A program made the translations under genes and the position numbers. Of a stretch of 64,000 bases of DNA, positions 34,732 to 45,676 are shown one piece after another (the first letter of the stretch is position 1; each line of letters starts with the position of its first letter). The notes below the pieces were generated by a model. That model was not told where the DNA came from. It worked only from the letters and a program-made list of their open reading frames with translations, and made no database searches. Origin of the DNA: Catonia carolina (taxonomy: Eukaryota > Arthropoda > Insecta > Hemiptera > Achilidae); the NCBI GenBank assembly GCA_035578175.1, contig JAQMRL010000006.1, positions 61,125,001-61,189,000 on the forward strand, given 5' to 3'.

Positions 34732-34918
34732 GCCGGCCGCATTGGCGCAGTTGGTAACGTGCTCTCCTCTCATCATGCGGTCCTGGGTTCGAATCCCACT
34801 CAGGCACGGCATATTTTCATACGTTACAAAAAATCATTTCATCCTCATTACACACAGTTACACCCAAACGTCGTCGCTAATGACCTTGCAGTTGATGCGA
34901 CGTTAAATAAAAAAAAAA
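34732..34918 (+). repeat. tRNA-derived SINE
   Basis: Head GCCGGCCGCATTGGCGCAGT, A-box-like GGCGCAGTTGGTAACG and a perfect B box GGTTCGAATCC. Then ~100 bp of body ending GATGCGACGTTAAATAAAAA. Not a folding tRNA gene. Confidence 0.8.
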
Positions 34919-35231
34919 TAAAAAAAAAAATAATATAGTTTATTTTTTAACTTAAAGTTAAAAATTTAAGTCGAGATTATTATGTGGTAGGACGTATGAA
35001 TATACTTATATACTACCAGTTGTACCCTGTGCGCGCTGCTACGCCTTCGGAGGCATAGCTGCACAGAAACTACTTGGAAAATCGCTGAAAAAATTAAAAA
35101 TTACTATTCATAATACTTATATTATAATATTAATAATATTTTTTTGATTTGATGGGCTCCACTCACCCCTAAAAGGCATCCCACCCTCCATGAAAGGAAC
35201 TAACAGGGAAGCGGGGACGACCCCCGTATTC

Positions 35232-35232
<1 letters not shown>

Positions 35233-35321
<89 letters not shown>

Positions 35322-35322
35322 T
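35233..35322 (+). repeat. (AAT)n microsatellite
   Basis: About 28 uninterrupted ATA/AAT triplets just before a LINE fragment, possibly seeded by an older LINE tail. Confidence 0.9.
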
Positions 35323-35369
35323 AACACACAATAATAACAAAACACATTAGTTCGCGGAGTTTAGTTACG

Positions 35370-36165
35370 AAGTATGGCACCATAAAGAAGGTGGATCACT
35401 TTAAATACCTAGGTGAAATCATTGAACCCACAGGTACAGAAAGGCTAGCACAAAAAACACGTGAACTGAAAATGCGTAGAGCATATGGAAAAGTTGCAAA
35501 CATCTACAACAAAAAATGTATGAGCATAAACACCAAAATTCGACACTACACGACTGTCATTAAACCTGAGTCTCTTTATGCCAGTGAGACCTTGAACCTC
35601 AACTTTAAAGGGGATCTTGAGAATATTAAGAAAGCTGAGAGAAAAATCATTCGGAAAATTCTTGGCCCAAAACTCACAGATGAGGGATATCGTCTACAAT
35701 CACACACAGTGACGGAAAAATATTCAAACATTGAAGTTGATTTCCGTAAACGACGGCTGAGATTTTATGGTCATATAATGAGACTGGATGACTCTCGGCT
35801 TATAAAAAAGATTCTGATGCACTCACAGGAACTCAAAATTACAACCGTCTGGATCAAGCAAGTGCAATCCGATCTAAGAGATGCAAATATCACACCTTCA
35901 GACCTCAGAGACCGTGAAACCTTCAGGCATAAAATTCACACCTGGGAAGTTGCATCAGAGGGTAAGCCGAAGAGACCTAGGGCAAAATGGACGGATGAAC
36001 GTCGTGTTAGACACCGCGAATTTATGAAGGAGTACTGGAGAAACAAGAGGAATGGCGGCAACAGTTCATAATTGACTTTATGTGATCCTGAATGGGTCTA
36101 AACAATCTAAATAAATAAATAATAATAATAATAATAATAATAAAATACTAATAATAATAATAAAT
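35370..36165 (+). pseudogene. LINE reverse transcriptase C-terminal ORF, open over 226 codons
   Basis: Reads VDHFKYLGEIIEPTGTE, then MRRAYGKVANIYNKKCMSIN, VIKPESLYASETLN, KAERKIIRKILGPK and RFYGHIMRLDDSRL. This is the thumb and C-terminal domain of an insect non-LTR element (F-K-Y-L-G; G-x-x-L-Y-x-S-E-T; A-E-R-K-I-I-R-K-I; F-Y-G-H-I-x-R). It ends with a basic KPKRPRAKWTDERR tail, a stop at 36,069-36,071, a ~45 bp UTR and an AAT repeat tail (36,117-36,165). The N-terminal and catalytic parts are missing. The frame is intact, so the insertion is probably young. It cannot act alone. Confidence 0.8.
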
Positions 36166-36239
36166 ATAGCACATAAATTATTATTCACAAAACAAATACT
36201 TCTGCTTTTATTTGTCCTTTATTTTAAACATCTTTTTTT

Positions 36240-36690
36240 TATTTTTTTTATTTAACTTATTTATTTACAACCAGCCTGTACAATGTGGCTTTAAGCAAAT
36301 CATTATAAAGAACTAAACAGACTAGAGTGAAGTAAGACAGCCTTTGCTCTCACTTCAACTAAATAAAATTAGAAAATAAAGTTAATAATAAACTAAGAAA
36401 AGTTGCAAAGTTACAAAATTAACAATAACAATATAAAAGAAGTAAACAATAAAAAAATAAAATAAAAAAAAATTCTGAAATTTCACTTAAGATTAAAAAG
36501 AAGTTATGAAGATGAATGGTGAATTTAATTTTCGTGTATGGATTAAAAACGTTGGTCTAAGTCGAGGATGTGATGTCTTTTGAGACGCTTCGTTTCCTCA
36601 CTGTTGTCCAGCAAATTTAATGCCAGGTGGTTCTGGTGATCGTTTAATCTTAGCTGGTACCGGAGGCTCTCTTATCTCTTCTGTTATGGT
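36240..36690 (-). mobile_element. Jockey-like LINE 3' end
   Basis: Minus-strand reading near 36,560-36,620 gives LLDNSEETKRLKRHHILDLD, the usual end of Jockey-clade RT proteins. The remainder to 36,240 is the AT-rich 3' UTR. Confidence 0.55.
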
Positions 36691-37093
36691 ACGGATACGA
36701 AGGTTTTAAACATCTGTATTTTAAAAGTTGAACATCTGACATTTTCGAAAGCACAAAAACAACACTTAAGCCCCTAATTTTCTTTCTAGTAATCAGATCA
36801 AGGTTTGCAAAAAAATAAAACCTCCTCCAGAAAGTAAGTAATCTATAGATAATAAAATTTTATTTAAATAGGTTGAACAGTTTAGGAATGCGTAAGGGAC
36901 AAACAAACATCCATTTTTATATTCAAATTACAGTTAGTACCCTAAAAAAGAATTTTTTTTTATATATTACGGTAAATCAACGATTTGCTTTCATAGAACA
37001 ATAAGTAGATGTGTTGTGAGTAAATATTGATCATGAATTAGTAATACCCTTTGGTATCACATCATAAATTTTAAATTTTTATTATTATTATTC

Positions 37094-37425
37094 TTAATTA
37101 ATAATAATTATTATTGGCGTGAATAAATAAAATAATGTATTAAATAAATCTGTAGGGTGTAGACATCGGTGTGTTTCACTATTGTTTAGAAAATTGATGG
37201 CTTCTGGATTGTAATGATTTTCAAGTCGTTTTTGGTAACCGGTGCAAAATTTCTGTATTCCTTCGTGTAATGTAGGAGTGATTGTATCTCTGTGTATTAT
37301 AGTGTTGGGTATATACCAAGATGAGGCTAAGATGTTACAAACTATTTTGGACTCAAACCTTTCAATTATATCAATATTACTGTACTTGTACTCCGAAGTT
37401 GCATCCCGTATGTCCAAGCAGATTT
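37094..37425 (-). pseudogene. Jockey-like LINE RT C-terminal fragment
   Basis: Open over ~107 codons on the minus strand: NIDIIERFESKIVCNILASS, WYIPNTIIHRDTITPTLHE and NHYNPEAINFLNNSETHRCL. The W-Y-V-P-N-x-x-I-x-R-D-L-x-x-P-T-V motif is a hallmark of Jockey elements. Truncated at both ends. Confidence 0.75.
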
Positions 37426-37489
37426 AAGTACTGTTCCATAAAATAATAAATTTGTTTTGAGCCGCTAATTTTGAATTTCTGTTAAGAAT

Positions 37490-37630
37490 CCAAATGGTCG
37501 GCCTGGGTCTGTACAAGACTACACCTCATTTACACGTCATACACATCATCCTCATCTCATTGGGTCATGGGGTTGCTTGTTGTTCTAAATTGAACAGATT
37601 GCAACGTACACAAATGAAGAATAAAAAAAA
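37490..37630 (+). repeat. SINE (family F) 3' part
   Basis: AATGGTCGGCCTGGGTCTGT to GAACAGATTGCAACGTACAC with an A-rich tail; matches 62,845-62,975 and 63,225-63,350. Confidence 0.7.
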
Positions 37631-37639
37631 AGAATCCAA

Positions 37640-38680
37640 AACTGAAGATATTTGAGATTTAGCTGCTTTGAGATTTGATTTATAGAAATTTCAAATTACC
37701 TTAAACAACTCAAATTAAAATAGCTTTAATTTTCCCAAACCAATAAGTACTAAATAAAAAAAATTCGGAACATGATATATCTATCGGTCTAGTAAACCAC
37801 ATTTCAAAATAACTGGAAGAAATCAACCATATCTTCTTCAATTCATTTTGTTATTTCATTGTTAAATGGTTTAAGACGTGTAAACTAACCACGTGTTTCA
37901 TTATATGAATATTTGTTTTTTTATAATGCTTAAAAAAATTGTACCTTAGAATGGATATCGACATAAATAATGTTATATGGTGAGGATTTAGACATACAAA
38001 TTCATAAATATATTAAATTAATATTGTGGTTACACTGAACATAAATATTGTCATACAATCAGATATAATTTATTCACTAATTTAATACAGGAGTCGGGAA
38101 AAGGATGCACTATCACTTATAAAGAATTGATGATCATCGTGGAGCCATTTATTTTTTATTTTTTGAATGAATGGAATGACTTCGAACATTAGAGATGATT
38201 CTAGTGAAAGGAAATGTGATTTCAGATTAGATATCAGAGATTATCTAAATCTCTAAATGTAAAGCCAGGGGATACCACACTCAAATATTTTTAAAATTTA
38301 TGGAGGTTGGCACTTAAAAGAATACATCTGAATACATTTATGTTGAACTCACGTGGCGAAAGGAATGCTTAAGGAAGATCAGATAATAGTAAATTAATGA
38401 ACCAATAGTGCGAGGAATTTGCAATCAAACTGTAAATGTTAGATTTAACCTAAATCCGTCAAGAAATTATAAAGGCTTTATACTAATTCCGGGTATAATA
38501 TTACGGTACTTCGTAAAGCATTTAGTGTAGGACTTGAAAAAATACAGCTGATTAGTTTAGGCTTATTAGATATAGTTTTTATTGGTTCAGATAAAAATAA
38601 ATGTGATTTTCTTTATAATAGTTTAAACACTTTATGAAGATTATTTTGCAAGTAACAATGATAAAGAAGTTTTTTTAATA
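37640..38680. other. Intergenic, nothing recognised
   Basis: AT-rich with short frames only. Confidence 0.35.
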
Positions 38681-38684
38681 CAAC

Positions 38685-39090
38685 TTTTTTAATGCATAAT
38701 CTATTCTATAACAATGAATCCAATATATAACTTAGAACAAACAGATGAAATAATTACAACCCACTAGTATAATTAACAAATTATAACATAAAAACATATT
38801 ATACTGTTCAAATTATTTATGATGAATTAAATTAAAATTAAAAATAAAACAAAAAGTGTCCTTAAAAATAAATAAAAATTTACAACTAATGGTACATGAC
38901 CTCTAAAAATATATACTATGTACACCAAACTTTCCTGAAGACAATCCGAAATCTTAATTCAATTGTTTTCAACATGCACACTTAAACCCGCCACTCATCA
39001 ACAAAGTAACATACTATGTTATTTATAAATTAAAACACACTATCAGAATCGCTCTGGAAGATTCAGTACGGTAGGAAGTTTTAGTCTGCT
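38685..39090 (+). repeat. REP-C fragment
   Basis: Parallels 47,035-47,490: ATGCATAATCT, CAACCCACT-GT, AACATATTATA, ATATGTACACC and CACACTATCAGAATCGC are shared in order. Confidence 0.7.
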
Positions 39091-39280
39091 TACGGAGATA
39101 TATTAATCGAGTAAATTTTTAAGTTTGAACAAAATTTGGTTTTCTTATTATTTTGAAGGTTATAATCGTTGAACAAAAACTATCTTAGTTTTTATTAACC
39201 TTTTATTAGGAAGGAACTTTCGAAACTGAACAATTTTTTTGGGTAAATTACTTAAGTTCTTAAATATTTCACTTTTAATC

Positions 39281-39565
39281 ATGTTTTGCCTTCTACTAAA
39301 ATGTGAGTCAACTTCATACACCGAAAATTTGAAATCTGTTTTAAGTACAGATGTAGATTTTGGAAATCATGACTGTATCGCATTATTTAGTTTAGAATTT
39401 TTCGTGTCTCCATGTAAACATTTTTCATTAAATCTGGGACTGATAAAAAATGTGAGCTGTATTTATTTCATTCAAATGCTGGGAAATTGTAGAGTTTTAC
39501 AATGGTCATACGGCTCGTTAATTGTCCATGTACAGAACATAAAAAAGAGATTAGCTGATTTTTAA
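39281..39565 (+). CDS. Unrecognised ORF with signal-like N-terminus
   Basis: 94 codons from ATG, starting MFCLLLKCESTSYTEN and ending KKRLADF, with six Cys. The first eight residues are hydrophobic, but too short for a confident signal peptide unless an upstream, non-ATG extension is real. No family is recognised, there is no promoter or splice signal, and REP-C and REP-A lie on either side. It may be a random frame; its length is somewhat high for this AT content. Confidence 0.2.
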   Translation: MFCLLLKCESTSYTENLKSVLSTDVDFGNHDCIALFSLEFFVSPCKHFSLNLGLIKNVSCIYFIQMLGNCRVLQWSYGSLIVHVQNIKKRLADF

Positions 39566-39644
39566 AAATTCTAATGCGTTCTAAATATCATAATTGGATA
39601 AACTTAATTTTAAGATAAAACTAAAATTGTGGGCAATAATAATT

Positions 39645-39875
39645 ACTAAAAATCTAGTGTAAATAATTAAAAAATAACCTACGTTTAATAATGTAAATGA
39701 AAAAATTATCGAAATTTTAAAATTTAATCGAAATTATTAGTGAATACGCAAAATGAAAATTAATAAATGTCAAACTTAAAAATATAAAATTTACTATTAT
39801 TTTATTTATTTATTTATTTTGAGGCTCTGTAGAAAAATGCTTGATATAAAATTTGTAAATTTTTAGTTAGATTAG
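39645..39875 (-). repeat. REP-A remnant
   Basis: Degenerate partial copy (AAAAATCTAGTGTAAATAAT, GAGGCTCTGTAGAAAAATGC) directly before copy 8. Confidence 0.5.
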
Positions 39876-39879
39876 TAGT

Positions 39880-40624
39880 TTTTAGTGTGAAAAACTCATC
39901 CGACTTTTCTTACCAATGTACGTAATTAAAAGTATAACCTATTTCTATTAACGAGTAAACAATGTAAAATTTAAAAAATAACCTAATTTTAATCAAGAGT
40001 GAATGACGCTGAATTAAAATCAATCACTGTAGGACTTAAAAATACGGGAAATCACTAATTGACGCTACTAAACTAGGTTCTGTAGAAAAAATGCTTAAAA
40101 TAAAAGTTGTAGGTTTTTAATTTCCTATAAGTTTAACTTCCATACAATTTTGTCGTAAAATACAAATATTAAGACCGTAATCTTAAAAAATAACATATTT
40201 TACCGATTTTAACGAGAAAAAATACAGAAAATCCTTAATTTACACTAAACTGAACTCTGGAGAAAAAGTAATTTAAATAAAAGTTGTAACTTTTTAATTT
40301 TCTACAACTATGATTATGAATAGACATTCTTACCTTAAAATTCATATTAAGGATGCAATCTTTAAAACCGTTACCACAGGACCAAAGCTCCCAAGAATTT
40401 AAGCAAACATGACGCTTATCGTATTTTGTACAGCACAAAAATGTAATAAATGATTTTTAAAAATAATTATAGTTTTTAGGAAAAAAGCAAAATAGTAAAA
40501 AATCGCAGGAATAAACTATCACGTACTTCCGGTTGACAGATTTTTGATGAAAATGTTCGTGTCGGGTCCCCTAATGGTACCTAAGTTTCACCTTTGTATG
40601 ATATTCCGAACTTGAGATATTTTG

Positions 40625-40671
<47 letters not shown>

Positions 40672-40778
40672 CAATCACTAATAACATTTTTTTTGGGTTC
40701 AGAGAACCTGAAAAAGTGTATTGCCGGTGAAAAATTGATATTAAAACAACTTTTTCCAAATTGGGCAAGAAAAAGTAA
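39880..40778 (-). repeat. REP-A copy 8 with an expanded CA repeat
   Basis: Full-length minus-strand copy. The short GT run found in other copies has expanded here to ~22 CA units (40,627-40,669). Ends TGGGCAAGAAAAAGT. Confidence 0.75.
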
Positions 40779-40880
40779 AATTAACTTAAAATTGAAAAAT
40801 AAGATTGTGGAAGTTATTTAACTCAGCTGAAGTATTGAAAAATGTAAGGAAATCTACCATCACGGGATTTTAATTTTCAC

Positions 40881-41709
40881 ACTATAGATACTGAAGTCAC
40901 GAGTTTGCCTTTTGCGTATGGTTGGGCTGTGAGGAAGGGAAATGAAAATTTGACAGTGCTGCCAACCTCAAAGGTGAGCACTACTCATACATTTCACTAC
41001 CGTCCAGTTTCTACATACATTTTGTAAGCTGTGGTTTATTCCGAGAAAGTCCATGTTTTTTTCATAAACCTTATAAGAAATAAATGCGACCTAAAATATT
41101 GCATATAGCTTAATTACATAACTAGAAATGTTTGATTTACTGTAATTACCAGCTACCTTATTCCATTGGAACAAAATTTTCTACGAATGAATCGCCTTCT
41201 TTACTATCGCTGTCACCATCATCTTCACTATCACTCTCACTAGTATCTACCTAATTGTTTTCTTTATTTACTAGGTGTCAACAAAACTGTTGAAGAATAG
41301 CTTCTTCACATCATTTATTCCCTTCTATATTTTTCAAACTGTGGAAAGAGAAACATCACAGTAGTCAGCCACTCACTCATGGCTTTTGTTAAGAGGTAGG
41401 AAAAGGCATTTTTGTTTAGCTTCAACTTCACAGCATTTTATTACACTGCATATTAGATTTTCGTTCAGCACTGTGAAAAGTCCGACCATATGGTCGAGAA
41501 ACTAACATTTCTGTTTACGTTAACAAACAGTTGTATTCGCACAGTTAACCTATAAAAGGTTCCGCGATATGCTGTGTGGCTCTGGGTATAGTACACGTTG
41601 TTGTGTTGGTTGTAATGAAATTAAGGCAGTCGTGCATGCGCACTGATGCTTTTCCTCCTTTACCCCTCATTGCAAACAAAGGCAAACTCGTGACTCAAGT
41701 AACTATAGT
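40881..41709 (-). mobile_element. Small TIR DNA transposon with transposase scrap
   Basis: The left end ACTATAGATACTGAAGTCAC is the complement of the right end (ACTATAGTTACTTGAGTCAC in minus sense); both continue GAGTTTGCCTTT. On the minus strand 41,290-41,480 reads CCEVEAKQKCLFLPLNKSHE, VADYCDVSLSTV, like the N-terminal helix-turn-helix of an insect IS630/DDE_3-type transposase, then an acidic DSDSE-type run near 41,190-41,250 in another frame. ~0.83 kb, internally deleted, inactive. Confidence 0.6.
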
Positions 41710-42284
41710 TATTTTTTTTAACGAGATAATGATTTATCTAGAAATTTCTTTCATTAATAAGAAACATATAAAAAATAAATGAAAATTTAATTGTCCAGAA
41801 ATACAAGTGTAAACAACAAGTTATCTTATCATGTTAAATAATATTATCAGTTCCCATCGTATTATGATTATATTATAGATAATATTCATGTGGTGTGTGA
41901 ATGTGTGCAGGCGAGCAAGCATGTTTAACCTAAAAGTTCCATTAATTTCATAACATATTCTTAGAGATTTATTCTGTGGATTATTTAAACTTGGATTTTC
42001 TATGCAATATTATCAGAAAAACAATAATAACACATGATTTGATTGTGTAACAAATAAATTGTTTTAGATTTGATTAGATACCCAGAAAAATATTTTTAAC
42101 CTAAATTATTATTTAACAGAATATTTTAGCAATTCATGAGTTTCAAATGCAGAAATAAGAATAAGAAATTTTTTTCATATATGTTGTAGGCAAATACATT
42201 AACACATAAAAATATAACCTAGAACATAAAAATAAAGAAAGTTATTCTAACAGTAAACAATTATACTTAATTCTAAATAAAAAA
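41710..42284. other. Intergenic, nothing recognised
   Basis: AT-rich with no supported frame. Confidence 0.4.
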
Positions 42285-42800
42285 TAAACAACTACAAACT
42301 AGCTCCACAAGGAAAAATAGGGCCTCCAAGACAATGCCTGTTTGGAGATTCCATCAGTAGGCCTAATATTATTGGCCTGCAGCTGACAAATAAAAATATA
42401 TACAAACAAATACAAATAATACAAGAAAATATATATGAAAAATAAAAATAATGCAATAAAAATATACAAAAATACAAGAAAATACCTACATGAAAAATAC
42501 AAATAATACAAAACAAAATACAAATACAAAAATAATACATATAAATAAACAAAAATATCAAATAAATAAATGTAGTGCTAATTTTACATAAATGAAATTT
42601 GTAACTATCCAGTCTGAATCGAAAAAAATAAATATTAATCATTGGCTCTACAGTATTTTTGATAAATAAGTGTTTAATTAAATATTTTCTAAATTTACTG
42701 AACTTTTTTATTATTTTTAAATCATGTGGAAGAGAGTTGTATATTTTAGGTGCAATAAATTCATATGACTTTTTATAAAATCTTAAAATATATATTGTTT
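42285..42800 (-). mobile_element. LINE 3' end, minus strand
   Basis: Minus-strand 42,650-42,790 reads YEFIAPKIYNSLPHDLKIIK and FSKFRKYLIKHL, the A-P-K-x-Y-N-x-L-P-x-x-L-K end of many LINE RT proteins. It is followed by a long A/T-biased UTR that creates misleading Tyr/Ile/Cys-rich frames. Confidence 0.65.
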
Positions 42801-42839
42801 AGAAACTAAAGATTAAAAAATCGAATCAATAAACTACTT

Positions 42840-43590
42840 GTATTTGGTAGTAATCCTTTTAAGGACTTTATGGTTTTGACTGAAAATTTCGATTTTCGGG
42901 TTTCTATGATTTTTAATAGTTTATACCTAGATCTACCAAAAAAACTTAAAATTACGTTAAAAAAAGTTTTAATCAGGTTTACTGAGAAAATTTATAATGT
43001 AACCAAGAACGAATATTTTTCATAATTTTATACTGCTCGTATTAGTGCCAAAGAAATTTTAGTTTTTTTTTAAATATCTGCATCATTGTTTTTAATATTC
43101 TCAGTTGTTGGACCAGCTTTCTAACAAACTGTTGTTGGGAAATTAACTTGTTTGAGTGAATTTTGTTTTTAATTTGTGACTTTTCCCGTAAATTTAGATT
43201 TTTTAACACTTATGTACATTTTTCCCTGAAAACATAGAACCTACCAGGCTAAAATTTTTACGAGTTAATTATCTTTATACATGCACATATACTGACATTT
43301 TTATGACGTCCTCAGGTGCTGAAAAAATTAGTAATATGCAAAAACTGTAGAAAACAATTTGTAAAAATTTTATTTTATTCGTTATTTTTTATAAAATTTA
43401 ATGGTCCAACAGATTAAATTGAAAAAAAAGAGTGAGGCTACAGAAATTCGTCAATTATAAGTATGTAAAGTCTCATTTTCCTTTTTTTTTACCAATTTTT
43501 TAAAAAATGTATCTAAAAATATCAAATTTAACAATGGCCGGTATACTAAGTACAGTTTTATCTTAAAAAGTTATGTATTAATATTGTAAA
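42840..43590 (+). repeat. REP-C copy, partial
   Basis: Aligns in order with 45,860-46,810: AAGAACGAATATTTTTCA, ACTGCTCGT, TCTCAGTTGTTGG, CTCAGGTGCT and TAGCAAATTTAAC-like blocks. It lacks the TIR end. Confidence 0.75.
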
Positions 43591-43604
43591 ACCTAAGAGG
43601 GCTC

Positions 43605-43918
43605 GTTCTCCTGCATCAAAAAGAGTTTGGAGCGCTCAAAACCAGCAATTGCTCTGCTGGGGATGGTGGTCTGCAAGGTCCAGATTTCGAGGTGCGACCT
43701 CCACGTGGTGACTTTAGGTAGGTAGAGCATCTGCTCAACTGAACTGAACAGGAGAGCCTGTGGTTTACAACCGTGCTAAATCGGCAAGAGCGAAGTTACT
43801 CTATCCCACTTTTTTACTCTTCAGGTGACTTTAGTCAAATGTTTAAAAAAAGTCAGGAATCAAACCCGGGACCCCGGCGTAGAAGCCAGTTGCGTTAACT
43901 ACAACAGGCCGGCGGCTA
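43605..43918 (-). repeat. tRNA-derived SINE, minus strand
   Basis: In minus sense the head GCCGGCCTGTTGTAGTTAAC and B box GGTTTGATTCC precede a ~230 bp GC-richer body ending GGAGAACGAGCCCTC. The 67-residue + frame is a shadow. Confidence 0.75.
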
Positions 43919-45080
43919 AACAAAAAAAAGTACAAATAAACAAAGCGGTAATTACGTCGGCGAAAGTTGAGAAACTGGGGCTAGTAGTAAGCCCATGGTA
44001 CACCAGAACAGATATCAAAGAATTTTGAAAGTTTATCATCAATCACTTTTATCATGAATCATTCAGTTTAACTTTAAAGAAATAAACATACAAATAATTT
44101 TTAAGTAATTAATAATAAGGTTGTGGTAGCATCAACTTAAACAAATTCAACAAATAAGACTTTATCAAACGCTTGTTGGACGTCTAAAAGTGTAGCCAAG
44201 CACAATTATTTTCCCTTCAGACTTTTAATAATAAAATCAATAAAGTTTTAAATAAAAATTAAACTTATAACTGTTTTAATTGCCAATAAAAGTAGATTTT
44301 CATTAAATAGTTAAAATTAAAATTAATTATTTACTTTTTTCTGCATGAAATAATATAAATCTTTAAAAAACATAAAATTTTAAAAAGCATGATCTAGTAT
44401 TAATATTTTCTTATATTAATAATTTTTAATTTTAATTTAAGAAGGGGAGGTACTAAAGTAATGAGAAATAATTTACTTTAATTAAATTAAAAATCTTTAC
44501 ATATTTTTAAGATTTTTTCACACTTATATACTACAACACATATTTTTAGATTTTCGTGAATTATTAATCTGACTGAAATATATTTTATAAAATACTTATA
44601 TTATTTTAAATTTTATTTTGGATGAAGTCAATCTAATATACGATTAAAATGGTAAAGATACTGAAGTGAAAAACGAAAAATTATTAAAAAAATTATCAGA
44701 TTAAGAAAATTGAATAAGAAATAACAGAAAAATCCTTCTTTCAAAGATATAATATTCTTTATCATTACTTCAGTACCTTTTCTTTCAAGTTAACTGCGAT
44801 CCCAATATTTTTGATTTAGTTATTTATAAAAAAACAATAAATGGTTTACAATTTTAAAATTATATTAAAAGATTTTAAAATTATCTATTATGTGAAAAAA
44901 ATTAAATATAATAATTTCAAAATTATTTTTGGAAAACTTAAAAAAAAATTATATGGTTTTATATTAATTACGACCAAAAATTTTATTAATAAAAATTTAA
45001 TTACAAGAATATATTTTGTAAAAAATTAATTTTTTATATTGTAAAATTTAAAAAAGAATAATGAAATGATTGGGGTTGCA
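43919..45080. other. Intergenic, nothing recognised
   Basis: Very AT-rich; Lys/Asn/Ile frames only. Confidence 0.4.
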
Positions 45081-45100
45081 GTTAATTTGATAAGATTAAG

Positions 45101-45676
45101 GTGTGGTGTAAAGATATTGAATATTTAAATCTGAGAAGAAAGGTTTTTCCACAGGCACAGAATGATACGTTGTTACGGAGAGAGGTGAATGATCTAAGAA
45201 CGACTCTTGAAGACATGTTGCAGTTCAACAGGAATAGAAATATCCAGATTAATGACCTACCGGAACGTGAAGATGAGGATGTACCAACTTTGATAGGCAA
45301 GTTAAGCAACTTGTTGCGGATTCCAATTATGAAAACCGATATACAAGCAGTTCATCGGATCCGAGGTGTACCGGGACGTATAAGACCTTTAGTTATTCAA
45401 TTTTCAAACAGACAGCTACGTGACGCAATTATTGAGGCCTCCAGACGAGTCAGATTGACTTCATGTGATTTTTATCCAGATATCCCTAGAAAACCAGTTT
45501 ATATTAATGAACATTTAACGCGTTATTATAAGAAATTATTGTACGAAACTAAAAGAAAAGCCATTGAACGGGGTTATAAATATTGTTGGTTTAGAAATGG
45601 TAAATTATTTGTCAGGAGGGACGACCAGACTCCGGCTATTAGGGTCCATTCGTTTGCTGATCTTGACCTTCTCTAG
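45101..45676 (+). CDS. ORF1-like / FP25K-C-terminal-domain protein of a retroelement
   Basis: 191 codons; the ATG is only the first available one and the true start may be upstream. The N-terminal ~50 residues are coiled-coil-like (LLRREVNDLRTTLEDMLQFN). Then come NIQINDLPEREDEDVPTLIG, DIQAVHRIRGVPGRIRPLVI, VYINEHLTRYYKKLLYETKR and YKYCWFRNGKLFVRRDD, ending SFADLDLL. This order (coiled coil, I-x-I-x-G/D-L-P, A-H-R-I/L, P-I-Y-I-N-E-x-L, Y-x-W-x-x-x-G-K-L-x-V-R) is that of insect LINE ORF1-type proteins related to the C-terminal domain of baculovirus FP25K and to L1 ORF1p; these bind nucleic acid. I see no ORF2 next to it. A TIR transposon begins 80 bp downstream. Confidence 0.7.
   Translation: MWCKDIEYLNLRRKVFPQAQNDTLLRREVNDLRTTLEDMLQFNRNRNIQINDLPEREDEDVPTLIGKLSNLLRIPIMKTDIQAVHRIRGVPGRIRPLVIQFSNRQLRDAIIEASRRVRLTSCDFYPDIPRKPVYINEHLTRYYKKLLYETKRKAIERGYKYCWFRNGKLFVRRDDQTPAIRVHSFADLDLL

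Noticed and set aside
36790..36833. Exon-like 44 nt with good acceptor (TTTTCTTTCTAG), one Cys and donor GTAAGT
   Set aside because: In phase 0 it starts with a stop, so it cannot join the 31,036 exon directly, and it lacks OBP features; probably chance.
42292..42642. 116-codon minus-strand ORF rich in Tyr, Ile, Cys and Phe
   Set aside because: It lies in the A/T-rich 3' UTR of a LINE; composition-driven, with no domain.
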